Below, piece after piece: positions 35,509-45,209 of a stretch of 64,000 bases of DNA. Position 1 is the first letter of the stretch; each line of letters starts with the position of its first letter. Location of the stretch: assembly GCF_900107105.1 (NCBI RefSeq), contig NZ_FNOT01000005.1, forward strand, positions 290,320-354,319. Reading direction: 5' to 3'. Made by a program: the position numbers and the translations under genes. The notes below the pieces were generated by a model. It saw only the letters and a list, made by a program, of their open reading frames with translations, searched no databases and was not told the DNA's origin. The stretch is from Geodermatophilus africanus. GTDB taxonomy: Bacteria > Actinomycetota > Actinomycetes > Mycobacteriales > Geodermatophilaceae.

Positions 35509-36920
35509 CCGGCCGCGACCCCCGACCGGACGCCGACGAGCTGCCGGTCGGCACCGACGCGGACGAGGCGGCGGCCGCGCGCACCGCGACCGCCGACGCC
35601 ACCGCGGCCGCCGACGAGACCGCGCTGGCCGACGCGGGCCTGCCCCGGGAGGGCGAGACCGGCCCCCGGCCCGCGCGCCGCCGCGGCTCGCTGTCGCACC
35701 GGCTCTACAACGGCGAGGCCGGGCTGGACGTCGTCGGCCGCAGCCGGCTGATCTACCAGATCACCGCCGTCGTGGTGCTGCTGTGCATCGCCGCGATGGT
35801 CGTCCGGGGCTTCAACTTCGGCATCGACTTCGCCGGCGGCAACAGCCTGCGGCTGCCGGGCAGCACCGAGCAGCTCGCGCAGGTGGAGCAGGCCGCGGAG
35901 GACGCCGGTGCCGAGGTGGCCTCGGCGCAGGTCGTGGGTGGCGACACCCTGCTGCTGCGCACCGGCGCGCTGGACAACGAGACCGAGCGCGCGGTCGTGG
36001 ACGCCGTCGCTGCGGCGGCCGGGGTGACCCCGGCCCAGGTCAGCCCCGAGGCGGTGAGCGCCGAGTGGGGGCAGGACATCACCAACCAGGCGCTGGTCGC
36101 GCTGGCCGTGTTCCTGGTCGCCGTCATCGCCTTCCTGGCGGTGCGCTTCCAGCCGAAGATGGCGGTCGGCGCGATCGCGGCGCTGCTGCACGACATCGTG
36201 GTGACCGCCGGCGTCTACGCGCTGGTCGGCTTCGAGGTCACCCCGTCCACGGTCATCGGGTTCCTCACCATCCTGGGCTTCTCGCTGTACGACACCGTCG
36301 TGGTGTTCGACAAGGTCGACGAGAACGTCAAGGACCTGGACAAGTCGGCGCGGATGACCTGGGGCGAGGCGGCCAACCTGGCGGTCAACCAGACGCTGAT
36401 GCGCTCGATCAACACCTCGGTGATCGCGCTGCTGCCGGTGGCCGGCCTGCTGTTCGTGGGTGCCGGGCTGCTCGGCGTCGGGACGCTCAAGGACCTCGCG
36501 CTGGTGCTGTTCGTCGGCCTGGCCGCGGGTGCCTACTCGTCGATCTTCCTCGCCACCCCGATCGTCGCCGACCTCAAGGAGCGCGAGCCGGGGGTGCAGG
36601 CGCTGCGCCGCCGTGTGCTGGCCCGCCGGTCGTCCCAGGCGCGCCAGGGCGCCGACCGCGCCACCGGGGCCGGCCCGGTCGCCAGCGCCCGCCGTGCCGG
36701 CGGCGCCGCCCGCCGGCCGGCGGGGGTCGCTCTCGCCGAGCGCGAGGAGGACCTGGGCCCGGCCCGGGCCGACCTGGTGGTCGAGTCGCCGGAATCCGTG
36801 CGTCCCGACGCGGGGCGGGCGCCGCAGCCCGCCCGCAGCGGCGCGACCGCCGCGCCGCGGCCCGGTGCCCGGCCCCAGCAGCCGGGCACCCGCCGCTCCG
36901 GCGGGCGGAAGCGCCGGTGA
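35505..36920 (+). CDS. secF: protein translocase subunit SecF
   Basis: Partner of SecD, 471 aa. About 80 residues of acidic, disordered N-terminus precede the first helix (YQITAVVVLLCIAAMVV) and FGIDFAGGNSLRL. The membrane core has LLHDIVVTAGVYALVGFEVT, TILGFSLYDTVVVFDKVDEN and NQTLMRSINTSVIALLPV. A basic Arg/Ala/Pro-rich cytoplasmic tail of about 110 residues is long for the family. ATGA overlap with secD and GTGA overlap with apt. Confidence 0.95.
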   Translation: MTGRDPRPDADELPVGTDADEAAAARTATADATAAADETALADAGLPREGETGPRPARRRGSLSHRLYNGEAGLDVVGRSRLIYQITAVVVLLCIAAMVVRGFNFGIDFAGGNSLRLPGSTEQLAQVEQAAEDAGAEVASAQVVGGDTLLLRTGALDNETERAVVDAVAAAAGVTPAQVSPEAVSAEWGQDITNQALVALAVFLVAVIAFLAVRFQPKMAVGAIAALLHDIVVTAGVYALVGFEVTPSTVIGFLTILGFSLYDTVVVFDKVDENVKDLDKSARMTWGEAANLAVNQTLMRSINTSVIALLPVAGLLFVGAGLLGVGTLKDLALVLFVGLAAGAYSSIFLATPIVADLKEREPGVQALRRRVLARRSSQARQGADRATGAGPVASARRAGGAARRPAGVALAEREEDLGPARADLVVESPESVRPDAGRAPQPARSGATAAPRPGARPQQPGTRRSGGRKRR

Positions 36921-37510
36921 GCGCCGACGCGCCGGCGGACAGCACCCCGCTCGACGAGCTGATCGCCTCGCACGCCGTCGAGATCCCGGACTTCCCCGAG
37001 CCGGGGGTCGTCTTCCGCGACCTGACACCGGTCTTCGCCGACGGGCCGGCCTTCCGCCGCACGGTCGAGGGGCTGGCCGCGCCGTCCCTCGGCGACCCCC
37101 GCGCGGCCGCCCTGGCTCCGTCGGGTACCGGGGGCACCGGCTACGACGTCGTGGTCGGCGTCGAGGCGCGCGGTTTCCTGCTCGCCGCGGCGGTGGCGCT
37201 GGACGCCGGCGTCGGCGTGGTGCCGGTGCGCAAGGCCGGCAAGCTGCCGCGCGAGCGACTGTCGGCCGACTACACCCTCGAGTACGGCACCGCGACCCTC
37301 GAGGTGCACACCGACTCGATCACGCCCGGGCAGCGGGTGCTCCTCGTCGACGACGTCCTGGCCACCGGCGGCACGCTGGCCGCCAGCGTCCAGCTGGTCG
37401 AGGCCCTCGGCGGGGTCGTCGTCGCGGTGTCGGTGGTGATCGAGCTGGTCGACCTCGGCGGCCGCCAGCGGCTGGCTCCCCATGCCGTGCACGCCCTCTG
37501 GACCACCTGA
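36917..37510 (+). CDS. apt: adenine phosphoribosyltransferase
   Basis: Purine salvage enzyme converting adenine and PRPP to AMP; 197 aa. IPDFPEPGVVFRDLTPVFAD is the family N-terminus, VGVEARGFLLAAAVAL and RKAGKLPRE contact substrates, and the PRPP motif is VLLVDDVLATGGTLAA. A 15-residue Pro/Gly/Ala loop near 60-75 is slightly unusual. The secD-secF-apt-rel order is conserved in actinobacteria. Confidence 0.94.
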   Translation: MSADAPADSTPLDELIASHAVEIPDFPEPGVVFRDLTPVFADGPAFRRTVEGLAAPSLGDPRAAALAPSGTGGTGYDVVVGVEARGFLLAAAVALDAGVGVVPVRKAGKLPRERLSADYTLEYGTATLEVHTDSITPGQRVLLVDDVLATGGTLAASVQLVEALGGVVVAVSVVIELVDLGGRQRLAPHAVHALWTT

Positions 37511-37557
37511 GAGGAAGCCGACCCTCCGGGTGGGGTCGCGGGCCGGGCCTGCGCGTC

Positions 37558-37563
37558 TAGCAT
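37558..37563 (+). promoter_or_regulatory. -10 hexamer of rel
   Basis: TAGCAT, 39 nt before the rel ATG, overlaps the only gap between apt and rel. Confidence 0.4.
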
Positions 37564-37602
37564 GGGGAGGGCCACCCGACCGACGGCCGAGCAGGAGTCG
37601 CC

Positions 37603-40074
37603 ATGGGCCCCGACGCCGCCACCAACGTGGCTGGCGCGCGGCCCGACGCGCCCGCCCTCCCGGCCGGTGACGCAGCGCCGGCCCTCCCGGCCGGGTCGCC
37701 CGACGGGGGCGACCGGCAGCCACTGCCGAGCCGACCCGTGATCCGCCGTCCCGACGACGTAGGTGCCGAGCCCCCCGGCGAGGAGGACGCGCCGGGCGGC
37801 CCGCCGCGGCGCCGGGTGCGCGACCGGCTGGCCCGCCGCATCGTCGCCGGCCAGCGCAGCGGGGTGGTCCGCCCGGTGCTGGAGCCGCTGGCCGCGCTGC
37901 ACCGGCAGAACCACCCCAAGGCCGACCTGGCCCTCCTGCAGCGGGCCTACGACCTCGCCGAGAGCGCGCACGCCACGCAGAAGCGCAAGAGCGGCGACCC
38001 CTACATCACCCACCCGCTGGCCGTGGCGACCATCCTGGCGGGGCTGGGGATGGACACCACGACGCTGGTCGCGGCGCTCCTGCACGACACCGTCGAGGAC
38101 ACCGGCCAGACGCTGGAGTCGATCACCGACGCGTTCGGCCCCGAGGTCGCCCACCTGGTGGACGGCGTCACCAAGATCGACCGGGTCAAGCTCGGCGACG
38201 CCGCCCAGGCCGAGACGATCCGCAAGATGATCGTGGCGATGGCCCGCGACCCCCGGGTGCTGGTCATCAAGCTCGCCGACCGGCTGCACAACATGCGCAC
38301 GCTGCGCTTCCTCCCGCCCGAGAAGCAGGAAAGGAAGGCGCGCGAGACGCTGGAGATCCTCGCCCCGCTGGCCCACCGGCTGGGCATGAACACCATCAAG
38401 TGGGAGCTCGAGGACCTCGCGTTCGCGACGCTCTACCCGAAGCGCTACGACGAGATCGTCCGCCTGGTCGCCGAGCGGGCGCCGTCCCGGGACACCTACC
38501 TGGCCGAGGTCGCCGCCGCCGTCACCGAGCAGCTCAAGGCCGCGGGCATCCAGGCCGTCGTCACCGGCCGGCCCAAGCACTACTACTCGATCTACCAGAA
38601 GATGATCGTCCGCGGTCGCGACTTCACCGACATCTGGGACCTCGTGGGCATCCGCATCCTGGTCGACTCGGTGCGCGACTGCTACGCGGCGCTGGGCATC
38701 ATGCACGCGCACTGGCAGCCGGTGCCCGGCCGGTTCAAGGACTTCGTCGCGATGCCGAAGTTCAACATGTACCAGTCCCTGCACACGACGGTGATCGGGC
38801 CGCAGGGCAAGCCGGTCGAGCTGCAGATCCGCACGCACGACATGCACCGGACCGCCGAGTACGGCATCGCGGCGCACTGGAAGTACAAGGAGAAGGCGAG
38901 GTCGGGCGGTCGGCCGGCGCCGGGCGAGGGCCGCGGCGGCAAGACCGGGTCGCCCGACGACATGCTGTGGCTGCGGCAGCTGCTCGACTGGCAGCGAGAG
39001 GCGCAGGAGCCCGGCGAGTTCCTGGAGACGCTGCGGTACGACCTCGGGCCGCAGGAGGTCTTCGTCTTCACGCCCAAGGGCGACGTGGTCAGCCTGCCGG
39101 GCAACGCCACCCCGGTGGACTTCGCCTACGCGGTGCACACCGAGGTCGGCCACCGCTGCATCGGCGCCCGGGTCAACGGCACGCTGGTCTCGCTCGACAG
39201 CAAGCTGGGCAACGGCGACGTCGTCGAGATCTTCACCTCCAAGTCGCCGAGCGCCGGGCCGTCGCAGGACTGGCTGTCGTTCGTCGGCTCCTCCCGGGCA
39301 CGCACCAAGATCCGCCAGTGGTTCACCAAGGAGCGCCGCGAGGACGCCGTCGAGGCGGGCAAGGAGGCGCTGACCCGCGCGATGCGCAAGGCCGGCCTGC
39401 CGCTGCAGCGGCTGCTCGGCGGCGACGCGCTCGGCACGTTGGCCAAGGACCTGCGCTACGCCGACGTCACCGCGCTGTACGCCGCGGTCGGGGAGAACCA
39501 GATCTCGGCCTCGTCGATCGTCGAGAAGCTGATCGCGGCCCTAGGCGGCACCGAGGGCGCGGTCGAGGACATCGCCGAGACCACCATCCCGATGCGCCGC
39601 CCGGTGCACCGGCGCTCCTCCGGCGGCGACCCGGGCATCGTCGTCCACGGCATGACCGACGTGTGGGCCAAGCTCGCCAAGTGCTGCACCCCGGTGCCCG
39701 GTGACGGCGTCCTCGGCTTCGTGACCCGCGGCGGCGGGGTGAGCGTGCACCGCACCGACTGCACCAACGCCGCCGACCTCGAGCGCAAGCCTGAGCGGCT
39801 GGTCGAGGTCGAGTGGGCCTCGCAGCCCGGGTCGGTGTTCCTGGTGGCGATCCAGGTCGAGGCGCTCGACCGGCACCGGCTGCTCTCCGACGTCACCAAG
39901 GCGCTGGCCGACGAGCGGGTGAACATCCTGTCGGCGTCGGTGCAGACCAGCCGCGACCGCGTGGCGATCAGCCGGTTCACCTTCGAGTTGGCCGACCCGG
40001 CGCACCTCGGCGCGGTGCTGCAGACGGTCCGCAGCGTGGAGGGCGTCTTCGACGTCGAGCGCGTGACTGCCTAG
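37603..40074 (+). CDS. rel: bifunctional (p)ppGpp synthetase/hydrolase Rel
   Basis: Stringent-response enzyme, 823 aa. The HD hydrolase domain carries LLHDTVEDT (H161, D162) and [12 protein letters not shown]. The synthetase domain has [24 protein letters not shown] and [20 protein letters not shown]. The TGS domain starts at [14 protein letters not shown]; the helical/zinc-finger region holds [10 protein letters not shown] and an ACT domain ends the protein. Both active sites look intact. An unusual 70-80 residue Pro/Ala/Gly N-terminal extension precedes the HD domain. Confidence 0.97.
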   Translation: MGPDAATNVAGARPDAPALPAGDAAPALPAGSPDGGDRQPLPSRPVIRRPDDVGAEPPGEEDAPGGPPRRRVRDRLARRIVAGQRSGVVRPVLEPLAALHRQNHPKADLALLQRAYDLAESAHATQKRKSGDPYITHPLAVATILAGLGMDTTTLVAALLHDTVEDTGQTLESITDAFGPEVAHLVDGVTKIDRVKLGDAAQAETIRKMIVAMARDPRVLVIKLADRLHNMRTLRFLPPEKQERKARETLEILAPLAHRLGMNTIKWELEDLAFATLYPKRYDEIVRLVAERAPSRDTYLAEVAAAVTEQLKAAGIQAVVTGRPKHYYSIYQKMIVRGRDFTDIWDLVGIRILVDSVRDCYAALGIMHAHWQPVPGRFKDFVAMPKFNMYQSLHTTVIGPQGKPVELQIRTHDMHRTAEYGIAAHWKYKEKARSGGRPAPGEGRGGKTGSPDDMLWLRQLLDWQREAQEPGEFLETLRYDLGPQEVFVFTPKGDVVSLPGNATPVDFAYAVHTEVGHRCIGARVNGTLVSLDSKLGNGDVVEIFTSKSPSAGPSQDWLSFVGSSRARTKIRQWFTKERREDAVEAGKEALTRAMRKAGLPLQRLLGGDALGTLAKDLRYADVTALYAAVGENQISASSIVEKLIAALGGTEGAVEDIAETTIPMRRPVHRRSSGGDPGIVVHGMTDVWAKLAKCCTPVPGDGVLGFVTRGGGVSVHRTDCTNAADLERKPERLVEVEWASQPGSVFLVAIQVEALDRHRLLSDVTKALADERVNILSASVQTSRDRVAISRFTFELADPAHLGAVLQTVRSVEGVFDVERVTA

Positions 40075-40412
40075 TCGAGTCGGGGGCAGGACCTGCGGCC
40101 GGCTGTTGCGCGCTGGGCCCGGGAGGTCCGGGATGGACCTGCAGATGGTGTTCGGCGTCCGACCTCCGGCCAGACGCCGGCCTCGGTCCAGTCGCGTAGC
40201 CGCCGCCAGCAGGTCACCCCGGAGCAGCCGACCAGGGTCGACGGCACCTGATTCCAGGTGATGCCGGTCGTGAGCACGAAGGCGATCCCGGCCAGTGCAG
40301 CCCGGTCACCGATCGGCCGGCGGCCCGGATGACGGTGGCGGCGGGGTCTCGGCGGCGGCAGCAGCGGGGCGACCCGGTCCCACAGCCGGTCAGGGACGAG
40401 CTCCTCGATCAC
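40071..40412 (-). pseudogene. IS5-type transposase fragment (DUF4096)
   Basis: The N-terminal part of an IS5-superfamily transposase is recognisable: LWDRVAPLLPPP, HPGRRPIGDRAALAGIAFVL, GITWNQVPSTLVGCSGVTCW and RRLRDWTEAGVWP. After about 40165 (reading leftward) the similarity ends and no DDE catalytic part exists in the window. The remnant reaches the rel stop codon. No terminal inverted repeats or target duplication are evident, so it is a decayed insertion. Confidence 0.8.
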
Positions 40413-40828
40413 CCAGCACAGCCTCGACAGACCGAGTCATCGAACGGGGGAGGCACGCCGAACTGATCTTGCACGAAGGTCACCTCGATCCCCATGGGAG
40501 TCGAGGAGGTGCTTGTCCGTCGCGACTGCTGCCGCGAGGAGCGGAGGGCCGTGAGACCAGTGCCGTGCCGGCTTCGACTTCTCGGCGCAGGAGGTCCACG
40601 CGGTGGCTCGCTCCGGCGGTACGAGCGGGTCGAGTGCCGCCGGCCGTCACCACCTGCTGACCGCGCTCCGCAACTGGTGGTCGCCACCGGCAGCTCCGCC
40701 GTCCGCACCGGCTCGGCGGCCGAGCGGACGGCGCGGGAGGCGGCGTTCCTGCGGGTGTTCGGCTCGCGCCCGGCGATCAGAGCGGCGCTGTTGACGCGGC
40801 TGGGAGGCGCCAGGGACCGAGGTGCCCG
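40413..40828. other. non-coding or decayed region next to the IS remnant
   Basis: About 415 bp with no open frame that looks like a gene on either strand. Short frames have poor codon pattern and no recognisable motif. The base composition around 40440-40560 is visibly less GC-rich than the rest. It is probably debris of the insertion at 40071-40412 or of genes lost with it. Confidence 0.6.
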
Positions 40829-41488
40829 TCAGTCGGCCGGCAGCCGGTTCGCGGTGACGGCGTACAGCGGGTCGCCGGTCCCCGGCGGCGTCCTCAGCTG
40901 GACGCGCGGCTCGTCGAACCGCCCGGTGCGGCGGACCAGTTCGGCGACGACCCGGCCGTGCTGGTCGTCGTCGGTCGCCAGCCAGCCGCGCACCGCCTTG
41001 GTGGGGAAGCACCGGTTGGAGAAGGTGATCGCCAGCGGCCCGCCCGGCCGCAGCACCCGCCCGACGTCGGTGAGCACCTCGATCGGCCGGGTCAGGTAGT
41101 CGATCGACACGCAGCAGACGGCGGCGTCGACGTCGGTGTCGGGCAACGGCACCCGGGGGTCGGCGTTGAGGTCGTGGACCAGCCGCCGGGTGGCCGCCGG
41201 GTTGGCCGCCAACTCCTCGGCGTTCATGCCGAGCACGACCAGCTCGGCCGGCGGGGTGGCGAAGTGCGAGACCCACGACGACATGAGGTCCAGCACCCGC
41301 CGCGGGCGCGGTGCCGTGCCGTCGATGCCCAGCTCGGCGTAGAGGGCACCCACCGCGGCGATCGCGGCGTCGTCGATGTGGGTGACCAGCCGGGGCGGGG
41401 CGTAGAACAGGGCGTCGTCCCGGGCGTCGGCGCGCTCGAAGAAGCCCGGGGGGAACCCCGCGTAGTGGTCGTCCGCGGCCGGCGGCAT
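40829..41488 (-). CDS. class I SAM-dependent methyltransferase-like protein
   Basis: A 219-aa protein with a Methyltransf_11-like C-terminal half: AAVCCVSIDYLTRPIEVLTD and VGRVLRPGGPLAITFSNRCF. Motif I is VLDLMSSWVSHF instead of the usual glycine-rich LDxGxG, so SAM binding is atypical or the protein forms a subfamily. The start ATG shares one base with the cyclophilin stop, so it is the last gene of a three-gene minus-strand operon with the two cyclophilins. Confidence 0.75.
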   Translation of the reverse strand: MPPAADDHYAGFPPGFFERADARDDALFYAPPRLVTHIDDAAIAAVGALYAELGIDGTAPRPRRVLDLMSSWVSHFATPPAELVVLGMNAEELAANPAATRRLVHDLNADPRVPLPDTDVDAAVCCVSIDYLTRPIEVLTDVGRVLRPGGPLAITFSNRCFPTKAVRGWLATDDDQHGRVVAELVRRTGRFDEPRVQLRTPPGTGDPLYAVTANRLPAD

Positions 41489-42201
41489 CAGACGAGGGTG
41501 ACCGACTCGATGGTCACCGGCACGGTCGGGGCGCCGCCCCCGGGGCTGGGGTCCAGCGAGCCGTCGTTCCCGTTGGCCGCCACCTCGTCGAGGACGGCCA
41601 GACCGGCCTCGTCGACGGTGCCGACGACGGTGTAGGCCGGCGGCAGCTGGCTGTCGCCCCACACCAGGAAGAACTGGCTGCCGTCGAAGCCCTGGCCGCT
41701 GTTGGCCATCGCGACCGTGCCCCGCGGGTAGGTCTCGGCGCCGGTCACCTCGGTCGGCGAGGTGTAGGTCGGCCCGCCCGCACCGGTGCCGGTCGGGTCG
41801 CCGCACTGCAGCACCTGCAGCCCCTCGCTGTCGACCTCGCGGTGGCAGGGGGTGTCGTCGAAGAAGCCCTGCTCGGTGAGGTGCACGAGGCTCGCGGCCG
41901 CGCACGGCGTGGCCGCCCGGTCCAGGGTGAGGGTGAGCTCGCCGAGGTTGGTCGCGACCAGCAGGCCGGTGCTCCCCGACGCGGGGACGACGTCGTCGGG
42001 CGGGGCCACCTCGGTGAGGTAGGGGTTGGCCGACGAGCCCTCGCCCCACGCGCAGGTGACCGTGCCCGACGCCGCCGCGCCGCCGTCCCCGGCGCCCGTG
42101 GTGCCCGCGTCCTGCTCGCCCTCCGCCGCGGAGCCGCCGCACGCCGCGAGGGTCAGGAGTGCGCCGGTCAGGCCGGCCGCTGCGCGCAGCCGCCGGCTCA
42201 C
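41488..42201 (-). CDS. peptidyl-prolyl isomerase, cyclophilin-type lipoprotein
   Basis: A secreted cyclophilin, 237 aa. The lipoprotein signal ends LTLAAC (Cys at about 21). The cyclophilin domain spans about 80-235, with the active-site Arg in PCHREVDSEGLQVLQCGDP and GTVAMANSGQGFDGSQFFLV. The usual active-site Phe is replaced by Leu, as in other actinobacterial PpiB-like proteins. GTGA overlap with its upstream paralogue. It shares an exactly identical 104-bp tract with that gene. Confidence 0.9.
   Translation of the reverse strand: MSRRLRAAAGLTGALLTLAACGGSAAEGEQDAGTTGAGDGGAAASGTVTCAWGEGSSANPYLTEVAPPDDVVPASGSTGLLVATNLGELTLTLDRAATPCAAASLVHLTEQGFFDDTPCHREVDSEGLQVLQCGDPTGTGAGGPTYTSPTEVTGAETYPRGTVAMANSGQGFDGSQFFLVWGDSQLPPAYTVVGTVDEAGLAVLDEVAANGNDGSLDPSPGGGAPTVPVTIESVTLV
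41642..41745 (-). repeat. 104-bp tract identical to 42349-42452
   Basis: Every base matches the tract 707 bp away, whereas flanking parts of the two cyclophilin genes differ at many positions. This suggests recent gene conversion. Confidence 0.9.
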
Positions 42202-43025
42202 GCGGCGACCACCAGCGACTGGATCCGGACCTCCTGGGTCGGCGCGCCGTCACCGGGGCCGTTGCTGCCGTCGTTGCCGTTCGCGGCGATGGTGTCGAGC
42301 GTGGCCAGTCCCGCCTCGTCGACGGTGCCGAGCACGGTGTAGCTCGGTGGCAGCTGGCTGTCGCCCCACACCAGGAAGAACTGGCTGCCGTCGAAGCCCT
42401 GGCCGCTGTTGGCCATCGCGACCGTGCCCCGCGGGTAGGTCTCGGCGCCGGTGACCTGGGTGGGGAACTCGTAGGCCGGGCCGCCGGTGCCGGTGCCGCT
42501 GGGGTCGCCGCACTGCAGCACCTGCAGGCCCTCGGAGTCGGTCTCGCGGTGGCAGACGGTGCCGTCGAAGTAGCCCTGCCCGGCCAGGTACACCATGCTC
42601 GCCACCGCGCACGGCGCGTTGGCGTTGTCCAGCGTCAGGCCGATCGCGCCGAAGTTCGTGGTGACGTCGACCTCGGTGGTGCCGGTCGGGGTGACCTCCA
42701 CGGGCGGGGTGCCGGTGTCGGCCTGCAGGTTCGGGTTGGCCGCCGTGTCGACCGGCGTCCAGTCGCAGGTGCCGTCGCTGCCGTCGACCACGCCCGGCGT
42801 GGGAGGGGCGGCCGAGGCGGGCGTGGCCTCCGCGGCGGCGGGGTCGGCGTCGTCGCCGCCGGTTCCGGTGACGAGCAGGACGGTGCCGACGACGAGGACG
42901 ACGGCGGCGGCGGTGACCCCGATCAGCAGGTTGCGGCGGCGCTTGCGCGCCAGCTCGGCGCGGCGTTCCAGCTGGCGCTGCAGGCGGCGCTGGGCGGCCT
43001 CCCGCCGCTGCTTGTTGCTCGGCAC
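42198..43025 (-). CDS. peptidyl-prolyl isomerase, membrane-anchored cyclophilin
   Basis: A 275-aa cyclophilin with a charged, coiled-coil-like N-terminus (KQRREAAQRRLQRQLERRAE), one transmembrane helix (NLLIGVTAAAVVLVVGTVLL), a Pro/Ala linker and the cyclophilin domain (VCHRETDSEGLQVLQCGDP, GSQFFLVWGDSQLPPSY). The catalytic domain faces outside. It is the mycobacterial ppiB position (next to rel), but here two paralogues exist. GTG start with GGAG upstream. Confidence 0.92.
   Translation of the reverse strand: MPSNKQRREAAQRRLQRQLERRAELARKRRRNLLIGVTAAAVVLVVGTVLLVTGTGGDDADPAAAEATPASAAPPTPGVVDGSDGTCDWTPVDTAANPNLQADTGTPPVEVTPTGTTEVDVTTNFGAIGLTLDNANAPCAVASMVYLAGQGYFDGTVCHRETDSEGLQVLQCGDPSGTGTGGPAYEFPTQVTGAETYPRGTVAMANSGQGFDGSQFFLVWGDSQLPPSYTVLGTVDEAGLATLDTIAANGNDGSNGPGDGAPTQEVRIQSLVVAA
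42349..42452 (-). repeat. 104-bp tract identical to 41642-41745
   Basis: Second copy of the identical tract. It encodes the GTVAMANSGQGFDGSQFFLV core in both paralogues. Confidence 0.9.
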
Positions 43026-43099
43026 GGGTGGTACTCCTCGAGACGGACGGCTGCGGGGGGACGTCCTGGTGCGCCCGCGCCCCGCTGGTCGGAGCCCCG

Positions 43100-43105
43100 A
43101 GTCTA
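43100..43105 (-). promoter_or_regulatory. -10 hexamer of the cyclophilin operon
   Basis: TAGACT on the minus strand, giving a leader of about 65-70 nt before the GTG at 43025. It shares a 150-bp divergent intergenic region with the MBL gene. Confidence 0.4.
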
Positions 43106-43166
43106 GGTGTCGAGCCTGCCCGTTCCCTGGCAGCGGGAAGGCCCGGAGCGCCGCGGATGGCCCGCG

Positions 43167-43172
43167 TAACCT
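43167..43172 (+). promoter_or_regulatory. -10 hexamer of the MBL hydrolase gene (leaderless)
   Basis: TAACCT, 6 nt before the GTG start; no Shine-Dalgarno sequence is visible. Confidence 0.45.
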
Positions 43173-43178
43173 GCACGG

Positions 43179-43874
43179 GTGCTCATCCGCTCGTTCCCGG
43201 CCGGCGCGTTCGGCACCAACTGCTACGCCGTCGCCCCCGGGCCGCGGCAGGAGTGCGTGGTGGTCGACCCCGGCATGGACGCCGTCGAGCCACTGGCCCG
43301 GCTGCTGGCCGACGACGGCCTCAAGCCGGTAGCCGTCGTGCTCACCCACGGCCACCTCGACCACACGTTCTCGGTGCTGCCGGTCTGCGACGGCTACGAC
43401 ATCCCTGCCTACCTGCACCCGGCCGACTCCGGGATGCTCAGCGACCCCGCGCGCTGGCACGGCCCGCAGCTGGCCCCGCTGATCAGCGGTGTCCGGCTGC
43501 CCGACCCGGCCGACGTGAAGCCCCTGGACGACGGCGCGGTGCTGTCGCTGGCCGGGGTCGAGCTGACCGTGCGGCACGCGCCGGGGCACACCCGGGGTTC
43601 GGTCGTCCTCTCCCTCGACCTGGGCACCGACTTCGACGGAGCCCCGGGACTGCTGGCCGGCGACGTGCTCTTCGCCGGCTCGGTGGGCCGGGTCGACCTG
43701 CCCGGCGGGTCGTGGGAGGACATGCTGCGCTCCCTGCAGGACGTCGTGCTGCCGCTGGACGACGAGACGGTGGTGCTGCCCGGGCACGGCCCGCTCACCA
43801 CGATCGGCCGGGAGCGGGCCACGAACCCCTACCTGGCCGAGGCGGCGAGCGCCCCGAAGGGTCGCGGGCTGTGA
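43179..43874 (+). CDS. MBL-fold metallohydrolase (glyoxalase II-like)
   Basis: A 231-aa metallo-beta-lactamase fold hydrolase. The metal motif THGHLDH is at H57, H59, D61, H62. The other ligands are in [25 protein letters not shown] and LPGHGP. The overall layout matches hydroxyacylglutathione hydrolase-like proteins that precede hisS in actinobacteria. The substrate is unknown; these bacteria use mycothiol rather than glutathione. Confidence 0.9.
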   Translation: MLIRSFPAGAFGTNCYAVAPGPRQECVVVDPGMDAVEPLARLLADDGLKPVAVVLTHGHLDHTFSVLPVCDGYDIPAYLHPADSGMLSDPARWHGPQLAPLISGVRLPDPADVKPLDDGAVLSLAGVELTVRHAPGHTRGSVVLSLDLGTDFDGAPGLLAGDVLFAGSVGRVDLPGGSWEDMLRSLQDVVLPLDDETVVLPGHGPLTTIGRERATNPYLAEAASAPKGRGL

Positions 43875-43945
43875 GCGTGACGGACGAGGGCGCACGGGCG
43901 ACCGAGGAGCGGATCGGGTCCGGAGCCGAACGGAGGGCGTCGTGA
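43871..43945 (+). CDS. micro-ORF between the MBL gene and hisS, 24 aa
   Basis: GTG overlaps the upstream stop and the TGA overlaps the hisS GTG. It is open throughout ([20 protein letters not shown] start). Its last codons contain the GGAGGG ribosome site for hisS. Probably a coupling ORF, not a functional peptide. Confidence 0.3.
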   Translation: MSVTDEGARATEERIGSGAERRAS

Positions 43946-45204
43946 GCGGGCTGACCGCGCCGAAGGGCACCTTCGACGTCCTGCCGCCGGAGTCCGAGCG
44001 CTTCCTCGCCGTCCGGGAGACGCTGACCGCGCCGCTGCGCCGGGCCGGCTACGGCTACGTCGAGACGCCGGTGTTCGAGCACACCGAGGTCTTCTCCCGG
44101 GGGGTGGGCGAGTCCACCGACGTCGTGACGAAGGAGATGTACACCTTCGACGACCGCGGCGGCCGCTCCCTGACCCTGCGCCCGGAGCTCACCGCCGGGC
44201 TCATGCGGGCCTTCATCGAGCACCGGCTGCACACCGGCGCACTGCCGGTGAAGCTGTGGACGATCGGCTCGGCGTTCCGTTACGAGCGCCCGCAGGCCGG
44301 CCGCTACCGGCACTTCACCCAGGTCGACATGGAGGCGCTCGGGGTCGACGACCCGGCGCTGGACGCCGAGGTGGTGGCGCTGGGCGTGCAGGGCTTCCGC
44401 GACCTGGGGCTGACGGACTTCGAGCTGCTGCTGACCTCGCTGGGCGACGCGACCTGCCGGCCGCAGTACCGCGAGCAGCTGGTCGCGTACCTCGACAAGC
44501 TGGACCTCGACGAGGAGACGCGGCGGCGCGCGGAGATCAACCCGCTGCGGGTGCTCGACGACAAGCGGCCCGAGGTGCAGGCGCAGCTGGACGAGGCGCC
44601 GCTGATGGTCGACCACCTCTCGGACTCGACCCGGGCGCACTACGACGCCGTCCGCCAGCACCTGGCCGACCTCGGCGTGACCTGGACCGAGGCGCCGCGG
44701 CTGGTGCGCGGGCTGGACTACTACACGAAGACGACGTTCGAGTTCGTGCACAACGGGCTCGGGGCCCAGTCGGCGATCGGCGGCGGCGGGCGGTACGACG
44801 GGCTGTCGGCCGCGCTCGGGGGCCCGGACGTCTCGGGCATCGGCTACGCCGTCGGGGTCGACCGGACGCTGCTGGCGGTGCAGGCCGAGGGGCTCCACAT
44901 CGGCGCCGCGGCCGGCGTGCAGGCGTTCGTCGTCCCGCTGGGCGAGGAGGCCCGGCGGCTGGCGGTGCGCCTGGTCGGGCAGCTGCGCCAGGCCGGCGTC
45001 GCGGCCGACACCGTCTACGGCGGGCGCGGGCTCAAGGGCGCGATGAAGGCCGCCGACCGGTCGGGCGCCTCGCACGTCGTCGTCATCGGCGAGCGCGACC
45101 TGGCCGAGGGCGTCGGCCAGCTCAAGGACATGCGCACCGGCGAGCAGCACCCCGTCCCGGTCGGCGAGCTGTTCGAGCGGGTGCGTGCGAGCGTGGGGGA
45201 GTGA
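43942..45204 (+). CDS. hisS: histidine--tRNA ligase
   Basis: Class II HisRS, 420 aa. [13 protein letters not shown] opens the protein; motif 2 is [20 protein letters not shown], histidine A motif [15 protein letters not shown], and GGGGRYDGL and GYAVGVDR close the active site. The C-terminal anticodon-binding domain begins near 325. The position next to rel, ppi and MBL genes follows actinobacterial synteny. Confidence 0.96.
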   Translation: MSGLTAPKGTFDVLPPESERFLAVRETLTAPLRRAGYGYVETPVFEHTEVFSRGVGESTDVVTKEMYTFDDRGGRSLTLRPELTAGLMRAFIEHRLHTGALPVKLWTIGSAFRYERPQAGRYRHFTQVDMEALGVDDPALDAEVVALGVQGFRDLGLTDFELLLTSLGDATCRPQYREQLVAYLDKLDLDEETRRRAEINPLRVLDDKRPEVQAQLDEAPLMVDHLSDSTRAHYDAVRQHLADLGVTWTEAPRLVRGLDYYTKTTFEFVHNGLGAQSAIGGGGRYDGLSAALGGPDVSGIGYAVGVDRTLLAVQAEGLHIGAAAGVQAFVVPLGEEARRLAVRLVGQLRQAGVAADTVYGGRGLKGAMKAADRSGASHVVVIGERDLAEGVGQLKDMRTGEQHPVPVGELFERVRASVGE

Positions 45205-45209
45205 CTTCC

